DNA from: Platynereis dumerilii
Taxonomy: Eukaryota; Annelida; Polychaeta; Phyllodocida; Nereididae
DNA: 64,000 bases
NCBI GenBank assembly: GCA_026936325.1
Contig: JAPTHN010000003.1
Location: 65,608,692 to 65,672,691, forward strand
Direction: 5' to 3'
Every line of letters begins with the position of its first letter. The first letter of the stretch is position 1. Below are positions 20,612-31,312 of the stretch, one piece after another. Under the pieces are notes generated by a model. It had not been told where the DNA came from. It saw only the letters and a list, made by a program, of their open reading frames with translations, and did no database searches. Made by a program: the position numbers and the translations under genes.

Positions 20612-22755
20612 GTGAGCGATATTATGGTGTTTTACGAATGTTTACAATACACATGGCAGTTGTTGTGATGTTTCTGGCTTGTCCATACAAGGCAGTGTAT
20701 GCTGAAGCTCTGCTGAAGCTCCTCTGAAGCTCTTGACACCTTTTTGAACAAAGGCATTGTTTGTCCAGGAAATTGCTCTGTTATCTGCTGGTCATAGATT
20801 CAGTAGAAGTTCACTGCATTGAAGCAAGTGAATTGCAATCAAGTGGGGGGGGGGGATTTATGGGGTTCAACCTCCCCCCCCCCCCCCCCGGCCTGCAGTT
20901 CCTGTAAACAAAGAAAAATTCCGGATATTTTTAGTGCATTTTCATTTGTAACCCCCCTCCGCCGTCCGACATTATCTGCATCTGCCCGCCCCAGCAATGG
21001 TCTTTAAACAATTCCACTAACTTTAATTACTGAATTAACCATGTTAATTAGCTCAACGGTGACAGCAATACATGCTGCATGTCAGGCATGGTGGTTATTT
21101 TTCCTGAATGATTGAATCATTGAATTGCATTAATTTTTTTTCTTTGCAGGGAGACGTAGGATCATTTGAGCCTTCTCTACCTCTAAAAGTTCCCCTTTGG
21201 CTAGCCCTCAACTTAAAGCAACGCCAAAAATGCCACATCGTACCCCCCGAGTGGATGGATGCAGGTATACATAGACCTACTTTTATGCATAAAATTATAT
21301 GCATGTCTTGTTTTGAGCCAGAATACCAGAATTACTTCTAAACAAAAGCTTGGGCCAGAGTGAAAGAAAAGTAGAAAATAAAATGCTCTAAAGTTTCAAT
21401 AACAATCTTAATTTACCTTTTTACATTTATATGAATTGAGGTTTTGTTAATTTTTATTTTCAGAAAAATTAGAAGAGAAGAAAACCCAAGAAGAGGAATC
21501 TCAGTTCTTCACAGAAATGCCCAGCAAATTTTACATGGAAATTACTCAGCTTTTATTGAAATAGTAATACTATTTTAGATAAGCATTCTATATTTAATAT
21601 CTTTTTTGTATTAAGTAAATGAAAATTGGGCAACATATTGATAAGCTATAAAGAAATTATTGTTTCATCTGATAAGTTGAAAAATATTTAGATCAATAAA
21701 TTTGTTAATTAAAAGTAAGGGGGGACCATGCAATGCATCGTCTGCCATGATTACAAGTTGGTAAACTGCCACCAAAGATTAAGTGATGGTTACGAGATGG
21801 TCTTCCCTGGTTACCAGTTGGTCTTCCCTGGTTACGAGTTGGTCCTCCCTGGTTACGAGTTGGCGATGAGTACTGGTTACGAGTTGGTATACAATTTTCA
21901 TTTTGTGGTTACTACTTGGTCATGGTCCCTTGATTTGAAAGTCTCTTGGTTACTACTTGGTTGGGAAAAAAGAAAAATGGTTACCAGTTGGTTTGGTTAC
22001 GACTTGGCATGGTTACTAGTTGACTAGTATTCTTAGATAATCAGGGTTGGGTAGAAGGGGCTTGGAGATTTCCTGGACCGGAAATTATTTATTTCACTGT
22101 AACGGTGACAGTAATTGTAAAAAAAAAATCCAAGCCCCCCCCTCCTTGAAGATTAAATGGTTGCCCCATTAAATAATGCATATATATTAAAAAGTGACTC
22201 CTGTATCTTTATAAGAGTCAATAGATTTATTATGAATTTTTTATTTTTTTATTGCACTTGCTAACATCTGTGCTTCTTCTTCCAGTGCCACTGATGACAT
22301 ACCCAAGGCAGACCAAATCAGAACTTTAGTGAAGGACATCTGGGATCTAAGATTGGCTAAATTGCGAAGTTCTATAGATGTATTTGTTAAGAGTGATTCT
22401 ACCCACGCTAAGGTATAAACTGATCTTAGGAATGCCCTTTTATTATATATTTTTTTTAACAAATTTTATTTAATTAATTAGCGGTAGGTTGTAATTTAAT
22501 ATTTTCTTCAAAATTGATTTTACAAAATAGATTCTCATAGTGGTGTAATTTCTCCTTCTTTCCTAAGTCCTGTAATTCCTCTGATTAGTAATTATAAAAA
22601 TTAATCTTCTTTTATTTCCTTTTCAGCTGAATTTCCTGACGTTAATGGAGCTCAATACAGTTCGACCTTTTTTGACAAGTGCCTTAAATCAAATGCACAT
22701 TTTAAGAAGTACCATGTCACAAGCTTTAGGTGCTACTCAAAATTCTCAAGATTAA
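20522..22755 (+). CDS. GINS2: GINS2 (PSF2), DNA replication complex GINS subunit, complete gene, five coding exons
   Basis: Exons 20522-20611, 21150-21264, 21464-21563, 22286-22412 and 22627-22755 join to a 186-residue protein; human GINS2 has 185. The N-terminus [20 protein letters not shown] is almost identical to human PSF2. [30 protein letters not shown] and LTLMELNT follow in family order. GINS2 is one subunit of the nuclear GINS tetramer, which joins CDC45 and MCM2-7 in the CMG helicase for replication start and fork movement. All introns are GT/AG. An extra in-frame ATG directly precedes the start (20519), so MMDP is also possible. Exon 3 reads through to a donor inside an apparent TAG (A|GTAATA), and splicing restores Lys-Tyr-Ala. 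AATAAA signals lie at 22969 and 23018. Intron 3 has an unusual 13-bp repeat cluster. Confidence 0.96.
21150..21264 (+). CDS. GINS2: GINS2 exon 2
   Basis: Acceptor TTTGCAG|GGA, donor GCAG|GTATAC (phase 1). It encodes [11 protein letters not shown] through PPEWMDA, the conserved B-domain core of PSF2. Confidence 0.95.
21464..21563 (+). CDS. GINS2: GINS2 exon 3
   Basis: Acceptor TTTTCAG|AAA, donor AAATA|GTAATA. It encodes EKLEEKK ... [15 protein letters not shown]. Unspliced, the frame would stop at the donor (TAG). Splicing with exon 4 gives TAT (Tyr) instead. Confidence 0.92.
21749..22022 (+). repeat. Cluster of GGTTACGAGTTGG motifs in GINS2 intron 3
   Basis: Eleven copies of a 13-bp motif, GGTTAC[G/C/T]A[G/C]TTGG with minor variants, lie in the same orientation within 274 bp. 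Spacers are unequal; some share TCTTCCCT or TCCTCCCT between copies. It is part tandem array and part scattered. No known element was recognised. Confidence 0.75.
22050..22155. repeat. Small foldback in GINS2 intron 3
   Basis: GGGGCTTGGAGATTT at the left is mirrored by AAATCCAAGCCCC at the right, and a nearly palindromic CACTGTAACGGTGACAGT lies between. It is probably a minute MITE. Confidence 0.45.
22286..22412 (+). CDS. GINS2: GINS2 exon 4
   Basis: Acceptor TTCCAG|T, donor GCTAAG|GTATAA, phase 0. It encodes [20 protein letters not shown] through STHAK, the helical A-domain. Confidence 0.95.
22627..22755 (+). CDS. GINS2: GINS2 exon 5 (terminal)
   Basis: Acceptor TTTTCAG|CTG. It encodes [17 protein letters not shown] through NSQD and TAA at 22753-22755. 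The Ser/Gln-rich tail matches the human end in style. Confidence 0.95.
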   Translation: MNFLTLMELNTVRPFLTSALNQMHILRSTMSQALGATQNSQD

Positions 22756-22968
22756 CCAATCATGTAATGATTTATTGTGATTTTTTGTGTATAGACATTT
22801 TTTATGTACAATGTACAATTGTACATCAGCTGACTATTTGTATTTTTGCATGAAGAAAATTTATTATTTTTGAGTCTAAAAAAATTTTAGCTCTTTTTGA
22901 CATTTAATACCTGGTAATTTATTAATTGAGGTAAATTACATGACATTCTGAATTTATGATTGGTATTA

Positions 22969-23023
22969 AATAAATTTTAGGCCTATACTTTTTCACGACA
23001 TGTACATATTTTTTCTGAATAAA
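22969..23023 (+). terminator. GINS2: GINS2 polyadenylation signals
   Basis: AATAAA occurs at 22969-22974 and 23018-23023, about 215 and 265 bp after the GINS2 stop. Either would give a short 3' UTR ending before the next gene's promoter. Confidence 0.6.
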
Positions 23024-23296
23024 TTGAAAATACCATGAATTTTGTTCGATGAATGTGTTTTAATTTTTAGTGAGTATAGTGACTCATAGTGAGCCTTTTA
23101 CCTAATCGTTACTCCAGCAGTATGTTATTGCTGTCAAGTTTAAATAAAAACTTCTAGAGACTCCCTTTATCAACAGATAATTAAAATAAATTTAATTACA
23201 TTGAACCTAATATTTTTATGTAAGCTAAGTATAGGCCTAAGAGCTTCTTTGAGATTTTCTGCAAAGTTCTCCCTGAAGTGCCCCCTGGCAGTGGAA

Positions 23297-23344
23297 TGGT
23301 GCATTCTGGGAAGTGCAGACAGCTGTTTCAAAATGGCGGCCAAG
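23297..23344. promoter_or_regulatory. ZNF143 (SBS) and YY1-type motifs, promoter of the five-module gene
   Basis: On the minus strand 23312-23297 reads TTCCCAGAATGCACCA, matching 16 contiguous positions of the ZNF143/Staf consensus. At 23329 CAAAATGGCGGCC matches YY1. Both lie about 320-365 bp before the ATG at 23662, in the 0.6-kb gap after GINS2. This is a typical TATA-less housekeeping layout. Confidence 0.6.
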
Positions 23345-23582
23345 TGAGCTGTGCTAATGAAACGCACTGTGATTTTGGATTATTTTAGCCTGATTTAAGC
23401 CGAAAAGGGCCTTTTATGAATGTGGAAATAGAGACTAAGACTGGATATCGCTAGTTGAACAAGTTTCAAGTTGTTTGCGAGCACAGGAGTGCTCAGGTGA
23501 GCAAGTTATCGGCGCGTTTTGGCGCTCTTGGAATTTGTTGTGTGAAAGTTTTGAGTTGACACTGACAGTTCTTTGGCGTGAA

Positions 23583-23615
23583 ATGAACTTTGGTGACCCC
23601 GAGTGTCTTGCTTGA
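23583..23615 (+). other. Short upstream ORF before the five-module gene
   Basis: ATGAACTTTGGTGACCCC... encodes ten residues (MNFGDPECLA) and ends in TGA 46 bp before the main ATG. If the transcript starts near the ZNF143/YY1 motifs this ORF would precede the main one in the leader. Confidence 0.4.
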
Positions 23616-23661
23616 CAGAGGGTCGTGGACGAGGCCTGTGGCGAATCAGGTTGTCCCCGAC

Positions 23662-25686
23662 ATGGGGCTGACCAAAATGTCCGTTTGCTTTGTCTGTGGT
23701 AGTGTAGGGGCAGACAACACCCTTCACATTAAACCAAGGGAGAAAGGTGCATACTTCCCTTTCTTGGAGCACCATGAACCCCCAAAAGGAACCAGGCTGC
23801 CAGGTCCAGATGGATTGGTGGCATCTTGCAGGGTGTGTTACTCCTTTCTCAACCAGCAGTGGGATTCATTCGAGAGAACTAAAACCCCAGCAATTAAGCG
23901 ATTGTATTGGTTAAAACGCAATGACAATGGAACATTCACTGGTGCAGAGATGCGCATACAAGGGGAATACGCTGCTCAGGTCATGGGATTGCAATACACC
24001 CCTGGAACGGCAGGATTCGGGGTGTCCGGACCGGGATACGGTGATTTCGGAGGCCATAGTAACCTCTCCGCTGCCACATCCGGTTCTTTCGGGTATACTT
24101 CACCTGCGAAGATGAAAGTGGAATCGGAGCATTCTAACGGCGCTCTAGATCTCTCAATGGCTAACCCGAAGCCTAAAATGCGCTTGGAAAAAGGAGTTCA
24201 CGAAACTAAATCAGTCGTATGTTTCACTTGCATCGTGGAGCATCCTGCTAATCATTGCCGCTATGTGGCATCAAGAAAGGGTAACAACAACGACCCCTTC
24301 TTTCCTTTCTTGGAGAGAATGGATCCCCCAAAAGGAGGCCAACCTTTGAACTCCCAGGGTCTAGCTAGAGTATGTCGAAGTTGTTACGCTACTCTTCATC
24401 GCCAATGGAAAGAATACAACGGCAGAAAAGTTCCTGAGGACGAAAGGATTTACAGCATAAATGACGAACCACTGCCAATCTTTCTAAAGAAACCAAAACG
24501 AGAAATTGTTGACGCGGGTCCGGAGTACATGGAGTTTCAAGAAATATGTTACTTGTGCAGCCAAGTATACCACAAAGATTCAATGAAGCTACTCTATACC
24601 CGCCCGCCAGATGTCAGCAGTAAACACAGCATGTATTTCCCGTTTATTGCCACTTTGCAAAGACCCCCAAAAGCTCGAGAAATGGATGGAGAAGGCAGAA
24701 TCTTGTCGTGCAGAGCTTGTTACAGCTACCTGCAAAGGCAATGGCAGAATTACCAAGCGGAGGGAATTCCGTTACATAACAGGGAATTCCTACTACGTCC
24801 TTTAAGTTCGAGTGGGAGTAAGTCCACTCCTGCTCCTTCCCGGTCAACATCGTCTCCTCAGACTCCCCTAACCCCAAAATCAGGGATGAGCCAACCACTT
24901 AAGATTCAAATCAGTCAGACTAACTCTAATGACATTACGAGATCCCCAGGATTACTAGCTATCGCCTCCGGAGTACCCACCCATTTAGTCAGTGGTAATT
25001 ATTTCAAGGGTGTCACCGTCCCCACCACTGCTGTTCCTCAACCGAAAATGTCCACAACTACATCTGCGTCAACATCTGTGACAGCAGCGGTTGTGCCGAA
25101 AGAGGAGAAACCCGCCGAATCAACTGCTCTTGCGGGGTCTACAAATTGTGTCTTTTGTTATGTGTGTGGCTACAAATGTACCGGAGGGAAGTTCTATACA
25201 TTGAAACTGTACCTCCACAGTAAGCAATCAATGAAAGAAGGGAATCCCGAACCGTTCTTTCCATTTTTGGGAGACCGGGAACCTGCTGCAAACAGTAACC
25301 AAGTGGCCGAAAACGGCTCGGTTCAAACTTGCCGTTATTGCTTCTTCTCGCTCGTGCGGCAATGGCACGATTACGAACGAGTGGGGGGTACCAACAGATG
25401 GACGAGGAAGTATAACGTAAAAACATTCATTTGCTACGTGTGTGCGACTGAAGAGAGTCGTAGCAAAGTGCGTACGATTGGGGTGCATCGATTCCCTTTT
25501 GTTAAAGACATAAAACCCCCAGACTGTGCTACTATTATCGAGGACACTGTGAGTGTAGTAGTGTGTGGAAGATGCGAAGGACATTTGTACGCTCAGCATC
25601 TTGACTTTGAAAAGAGAGGAATCGCTCCCTCGGAACGGAGTTACTCGGTGACAAGTCTTCGGGCCCCGGCAGCGACGAGTGATGAG
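23662..25686 (+). CDS. Large first coding exon of an unidentified protein with five Cys-x2-Cys/FPF/Cys-x2-Cys/QW modules
   Basis: From ATG (MGLTKMSVCFVCG) to a strong donor GAG|GTGAGA the exon encodes 675 residues, phase 0. Five similar modules are visible at residues about 9-71, 187-252, 296-365, 496-571 and 591-650. Each has a Cys-x2-Cys pair (C9/C12, C187/C190, C296/C299, C499/C502, C591/C594), an FPF core with PPK or similar, a second Cys-x2-Cys pair (C56/C59, C238/C241, C350/C353, C557/C560, C635/C638) and usually a QW after it. This pattern suggests a repeated zinc-binding fold. After module 1 comes LYWLKR...TFTGAEMRIQGEYAAQ. Residues 161-166 (ALDLSM) resemble a CtBP-binding PxDLS motif. 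Residues about 380-490 are a Ser/Thr/Pro-rich linker. I do not recognise a named family. A nuclear or chromatin role is only a guess. Sequence after 25686 in the same frame is intron read-through. Longer frames starting at 23590 begin with TTG, not ATG. Confidence 0.85.
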
Positions 25687-27540
25687 GTGAGAATAAATTG
25701 TAATGTGTTAAGAAAAATGTTTTTTAACCTTTATCTTTCAGACTTTGAGTTGGAAGTTTTTGACAATTATGGTTTTGTTAAATCTTTCTGAAATGATACC
25801 TGAGATGATAATGGAACTCCATATTAATTCATATTTATAATAATCCCAAGCTCTGCCGCCTCTGGTCAACCTTGTCCTGTCACAATCTTATTGCGACGAT
25901 GATTGTGATTTAAATCCTGGTCTTATGATGCTATTTGAGATATGGAGTTTGGGATATGTTGCCTGTTTAACACCAAATTCTTGTGTTTGACTCCTGATGA
26001 GAGTCAAAAGATTATCTTGTAAGAATTTAGAATAAACATTTGAAAATTCGCCGTTTGGCCTAATAGTTAAATGCACTATTTTGTCAATTTCAATGAGGTA
26101 TGGGGTATGTAATAATTTTTGTAATAAATTATCTTCTGATTGTTGTATTGATTTGACTTCAGCATTGTTCAGTATGTTCACTTTTTCAGTAATGAGAGGT
26201 TTAGCAAAAATGGATGCAATTTAAAACTCTAGGTAAATGGCAATTTATAGGTAATAGACAAGTCTGATAAATTGTCTGATGCTTTCAATGCCAGGGTTGT
26301 CTTTCTGTAGTAAATTCATGGGACCACTTCATAAATTTATGCCATTCAGTATTATTGATGTCTGTAGTGGGAGCTAGTAAATTATTCATTACAATTGACT
26401 GTTGCTCTTTTAACTGAATATAAAGCTTGCAATTTGATACCTTCACTTCTTTACTATAAATCATTGAATCTAAACACCTGATGACTTTGCAGAATCAGTT
26501 GAATGATGTTAAATTCCTGCTGGATCAGTGAGTATGCTGAATTGAAGTCAAAAAGTCAATTGATGATATTCATAATGTATACTATACTTTGAATTGGTCA
26601 CTATTCTCAAGTATTCAGGTTTTACTCACCAAAATGTGATCTAAGTGAGTTTCAAGTATTAATTTGTGTTGGAACTTGGAAGGTTTTCTGTATCATGCAC
26701 ATATATTTATTAATCAATCAATCAATCAATTAATGCCATTATCAGAAGAGTATCAAATTAAGCTTCAATCAATATCATGCTATCATTGCTATGGCATTTA
26801 AGGTATTTTTAATTTGCGAACGCCTAAAAATTACACAAAGAAGAAAACTTTTAAAAAAAGAAAGAAAATAAAAAAGAAAGGAATTTGGTTGTTTACCAAT
26901 ACTCAACTGCTCAAAGATACTGTTGAGATACAATAAGCACTGATTAAGGAGTGCATTTTGCTTATCTAAGTTGTTCATATCATTTGAATGCTTTCAAGTG
27001 GTATTCTCCAGTGATAAGAGGTGAGGAAATTGATAAGGGGCTAGACTGGTGGCCAGTGGTGGGGAATGTCAGGCTGATTGTAGTAAACAACTTCTGTAAA
27101 CAAGGTATACACTGACTTGCCCATTGGTTGAGGCAAGACATAAATGATCTTTAGCTTCTCAGATCTTCTCGAGGATCTTTTTCTGAGGTTGGTCGGTCAG
27201 ACGAAAGATCTCAAATTCTCAATTTGTTATTTATGTCAATTTAATTTAAATTTAGATAAAATTCGTGGGTTAGCTGAATTTTTTTTTCGTCGGCTGAGCA
27301 GCTGAGTCGGACGATCCGTGAAGCTAAAAATTAATTATGCGTGGCCTGATTGTGGTAGAATTCCTGTGGGGCTATTCATTCAGCAAACATGTATCTTATT
27401 GTGATCACTCAGTGAATGACTGATAAGGTTCAAGATTTTTAGTTGATTTGAACTCAATCCTGCAGGTAGTCAGGGTATATGACTATATGTGGTATGCCTA
27501 CTAGTTATAATAAGATATCTGTGATTCAGTAATGCCTTCG
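25687..27540. other. Non-coding, probably intron after the five-module exon
   Basis: Directly follows a strong splice donor. A possible foldback lies at 27150-27330 (TTTAGCTTCTCAGATC against GATCCGTGAAGCTAAA). No exon was recognised. Confidence 0.5.
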
Positions 27541-27550
27541 GCCTATTTTG

Positions 27551-27690
27551 TAAAGGCGCTCAAGTGTTGAAATGTTCAGCTTGCACCAATGATATTATGG
27601 GACCTGGGTTTGAATCCCGGTCAGGGAACAATTTATCGGTACCTAGATCTTCATGAGCAACATCCCAGCTCTGATTTAGAGGAGATGTGA
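27551..27690 (+). mobile_element. tRNA-derived SINE, family A, partial
   Basis: It contains a pol III B box GGTTTGAATCC (27607-27617), then CGGTCAGGGAAC and CTTCATGAGCAA, which also occur in order in the fuller copy at 28700. The A-box side is diverged and the body is cut short by another SINE. Confidence 0.65.
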
Positions 27691-27905
27691 GGAAGTTATA
27701 TCAGTTTGTAGCACACTGGCTTGCCAATCGCTGGGTCCGGGTTCGAATCCAGCTCTTGCCGGGTCATCTGGGCTTATGTTGGACGGCAGTTTCAATCATC
27801 CTTCGTCTCATTGCCTACAATGCGGCATTGTCCAGGATTCATCCTCCTATCGTGATTAGCCTATTGAGTGCATAAATACAGGACCCAAAGCCCCAATCAT
27901 CCATC
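27691..27905 (+). mobile_element. tRNA-derived SINE, family B
   Basis: The head has TAGCACACTGGCTTGCC and a perfect B box GGTTCGAATCC (27740-27750). The body TATGTTGGACGGCAGTTTC ... GAGTGCATAAATACAGGAC recurs at 31188-31290, which defines a family. It is not a functional tRNA: no cloverleaf 3' end is present. Confidence 0.75.
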
Positions 27906-28478
27906 TCTGTGTGCCAGATCTGTCCTGTCCTTGTCTCAGTGCTCTGTCCTCATGTCTCTGGAGGGCAATTTGTATGGAAGCTGGACTGGTGACGTGCCTT
28001 GTTCGGCTGCAGCAGCTGTGTCTTGATGAAGCTGTTTCACAGCAGCTGTCCCCAAATCACGCACTACTCTAGTGGAACTTGTCTGAAGCAGCCTTCTCAT
28101 TGCCTGTCTCAGGCTGCCTGCCATTTGATACCAAGACCTGGAAAAGTAAGACAATATGGCTCTACAGTCAATTTAATCGTTCTGGACATACTTTAGTACT
28201 GGTTTTGCTTGTATGCACTATGCACTAGTTTTCAGTACATGTATATTGATTTCTTAACATATTATAGAAGTGAAAACTTTTTTCGGGGAAATACATCTAT
28301 AATTCCTTGCTCAGGTTTGGTGAAACAACCAAATTCTTTCCTGGCAGTGTTGAAATTGATAATTTCTTTGAGGTGGATTTCTCTAAAACACACTGCATTT
28401 GTTTACGTCTCCTCGAAATTAATATGTCTGGCGTTTTGAAAGTAATTTTCTGCCAAGTAAATGAAGTAAAACTCCAAC

Positions 28479-28502
28479 CCCCCCCCCCCCCCCCCCCCCC
28501 AA
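28479..28502 (+). repeat. Poly-C tract
   Basis: An uninterrupted run of more than twenty C follows AAACTCCAA. Runs of this kind mark several transposon ends elsewhere in the window, but no partner end was found here. Confidence 0.8.
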
Positions 28503-28697
28503 TAATATCTGAATATCCATTAGTCGCCCCTGGAGAGATCAACTGATCTGTCAGGTGAGTCTGAGGTGACAGATCCTGAAGCCCTGATGAAGGCTTTGGC
28601 CTTTTCCTCACACCTGTAGCCGGTGCAGGGCTGTGTTAATAGCCATACCATGGACTTGTTTGTCTGTACAGGTGTAAAACATTCATTCATCTTCAAG

Positions 28698-29007
28698 CTG
28701 GGAGGCCAAGTGGCTTAGGTGCCCGCCTGCTTCGATGAAGGTCTGTCTGCCTGCATGGGTTCGAACCCCGGTCGAGGAACCCAAAATGTTAAGTATAGCT
28801 TCATGAGCAAAATCCAAACTGGATGTCGTTCAGATGAGACGTTAAATTGGCAGCCCCTTGTATCAGTGTCTATGCTGGGCAAGTAAAAGATCCCTCACAT
28901 CGCACATGGGGTAAATGCGTAACATGTTGAGGACTCCCGCTCTCTCCCATCTCATCAATCAACTCTCGTGAGCACCCAGAACTGGGCTTAGAGGGCTGCA
29001 CTTACCA

Positions 29008-29010
<3 letters not shown>
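28698..29010 (+). mobile_element. tRNA-derived SINE, family A, near full length
   Basis: A box TGGCTTAGGTGCC (28711) and B box GGTTCGAACCC (28758-28768) lie at normal spacing. A body with GATGAGACGTTAAA and GGGCAAGTAAAAGATCCC, common in invertebrate SINEs, follows. It ends in a TATC microsatellite tail. The right end before the tail is GGGCTGCACTTACCA. Confidence 0.8.
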
Positions 29011-29060
<50 letters not shown>

Positions 29061-29061
29061 G
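29009..29061 (+). repeat. (TATC)n microsatellite, SINE tail
   Basis: About 13 perfect TATC units directly follow the family A SINE and were probably seeded by its tail. Confidence 0.95.
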
Positions 29062-31044
29062 TCTTCGGAAAAGTTGGAAATGATGAAATTTTATATTGTC
29101 TGCCACCTTAATCATGAATTCTAATCTTATGCATGACATGGGTTTTCATAGGCTTAGCATTGTTGGCAACCTTGAAATCTGAGATTGCATGGATGACACG
29201 GTTTACATGATGTAATTAAGATCACGGATTCCATGTCATGACATCTGGTAATTGATGAGTCAATCACCTCTGTGACGTCACTGAGGTCAAGGGCAAATGA
29301 TCACCTGACCTAATGGGGTCAACGCCCTTTTGGATCCCTTGGATCATGTGGTTATAATTAGTCTAATCACTGAATCACTGCTGCTCTATTAGAGCTCTAA
29401 CCACCTGTAATGGCAGTTGCCTGCCAAATGCAGATGCTACTCTATGAGCAGTATTGAGTCTACAGATAATTATCCCCCATGCTATGCTATGGGGGATTGT
29501 ACTTTTAGTCTCCATGTCATGGCATCCATCAAATATCTCAAACACCACACCATGCACAATGCTCATCCTTTCCCAACATTCAAAGACCCCCCTAAACTTG
29601 TCAAATCTTACCATAAATCAATAAATATCATAACCATTTCCACATCCCAAATACTTTTTGCTGTGCTAGTGCCCAGCAGCCATGTTATTTTTAAAAGAGA
29701 ACTCCACCCCCAGGTGTCTCTACATCCTTACGTGTATGCACAATTGTGCCCCTGGTGGAAATATTTGGCATAACTAAAATTGGAATTCAGGTGGGTATAG
29801 GTAGATGTGTAGGGCATGGGGGATATGGAGGCAGTGTACCTGCTCTTGTTTAGGGTCATTGTGACTTGGAGCTCAATAAATAGTAATTATGTAATATGCA
29901 TATAAATTTGGCAATCTGTAAGTCTGTGTTGATGGTATTGTTGTGAGTCTTGTTGACCTTCAAAATACAAATTCAGACAATATTGGAAAAGAAACCAGCC
30001 TTTTTCATTGAAAAAGATGCAACTTCAACTTGTTTTATATGGTAACATCAAGCACAGAAGTATGATTGATTTGGTTGGTATGAATTTTTAAAGATAATTC
30101 AGTAATAGGTCTCCAGCAGTCTGGTGAAAATGAGAACTGCATGCTGCTGCCACCTGGCACAAAATTGATTTTGTATGCTACATCATTGCTGTCCCAAGAA
30201 ATAGTTCCAATTTAATTGCACATTCACAAAATTTCTATTTAACATTGATGTATACCAGAGTCAGACTCAGCAATCACATTCTCTAAGGAAGTAGACAAGG
30301 CCATCAGCACACTCAGAAACAGCCCCGGTGTCTTTCAGACAAAATTGTGTGTGTTCCTCTGATCGAAATGATGTGGACGCTCGCAGGAGCTCGCGGAATA
30401 GCACACTTATCACTAGGTGGCAACACAAGACAGCATACGTTCTGATCTGTGGCAATGCAAGAGCAGTCCACTTTTAGACAGGGTCTACAGTTAACATATA
30501 TCCACTCAGACGTGTAGATTCTAAAGTGTATTTTGAAAGTTAAAACCCCATAAATGAAAAATAAATATCCAAATAAATGAAATTATTTTTGGCAATTCAA
30601 ATAAGTCATGATTAGTCGAATGCAGCTGCAGGTACACTTATTAAGAACCCACATAATTAAAGCTATTGAGGCTATTGTGATAATCTTTTTTATCTTAATA
30701 TTTTTATCTGGCTTTAGAGATAAAGGTGTCAGGAAATTGCATCACAAACCAACGTGGTGCTTTCTAGGAATGATAACATTTTCTAGGTTTGTGACTTTAG
30801 TGCCAGATTCAGATGCTTTTTGGTTGATAAGTGATAACTGATCTGCCTCAGTTGGTTGTGATGATTTATTGAATATGTCAGGACAGTCATTTGTTGCAAA
30901 ATAATCTCCTGAGTGCATAGTCCAGCGAGATGCACTTTTCTTGGCTCAGGATGAAAACACTGGTCTTTGTACATGTTGTATGTTTCTGAGGCCAACAATC
31001 GAACCTGGGTCCCAGATTTTACTCTCCAGTAATATACATGTAGT
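29062..31044. other. Mostly non-coding stretch
   Basis: No firm gene. One perfect TGACGTCA lies at 29273. A small exon candidate at 30288 is listed separately. Confidence 0.45.
30288..30362 (+). CDS. Weak candidate exon (possible alternative end of the five-module gene)
   Basis: After a possible acceptor TTCTCTAAG, an open frame EVDKAISTLRNSPGVFQTKL... runs 24 codons to TGA. It starts in phase 0, compatible with the donor at 25686. The amphipathic pattern is coding-like but the exon is short and has no recognised homologue. Confidence 0.2.
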   Translation, partial: EVDKAISTLRNSPGVFQTKLCVFL

Positions 31045-31165
31045 CAGTGGCGGATCCAGACAGGGTAGTCTAGGGGGCCCGGCTGTTTTTTGGCATTAGT
31101 GTGCCAGTGCCTGCATCGGCGTGGATTTTCTTCGAAGTACTACTATTAATCTCAGTGGTTTAGGC
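31045..31165 (+). mobile_element. hAT-like MITE fragment (left end)
   Basis: It begins CAGTGGCGGATCCAGACAGGG with a following GGGGGCCCGGC, then GCATCGGCGTGGATTTTCTTCG. It shares these with 31773 and 32980. The right part is replaced by a family B SINE body. Confidence 0.6.
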
Positions 31166-31177
31166 CTGGGTCCCCTG

Positions 31178-31312
31178 GGTAAGGGAGCCTATGTTAGACG
31201 GCTGTTTCAGTCATCCTTCACATCATTGCCGTGTCCCCCTCATGTCCAAATTAGCCTACCAAGTGCATTAATACAGGACGTAAAGCTTCATTCATCCATG
31301 ATCCATCCATCC
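31178..31312 (+). mobile_element. SINE family B, 5'-truncated copy
   Basis: GCCTATGTTAGACGGCTGTTTC through AAGTGCATTAATACAGGAC matches the body of the copy at 27691-27905. The tRNA-like head is missing. It ends in CATCCATCC repeats. Confidence 0.7.

Noticed and set aside
23590-23661. N-terminal extension of the five-module protein
   Set aside because: The frame upstream begins with TTG; the first in-frame ATG is at 23662.
25139-25599. Minus-strand ORFs of 95-123 codons over the five-module exon
   Set aside because: They are antisense shadows of a strongly coding plus strand.
28297-28611. ORFs on both strands around the poly-C tract
   Set aside because: They read through the homopolymer into proline or glycine runs and show no splice sites or homology.
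27740-28768. tRNA genes suggested by GGTTCGAATCC and GGTTCGAACCC
   Set aside because: Only A and B boxes are present; bodies and tails are those of SINEs and no cloverleaf acceptor stem forms.
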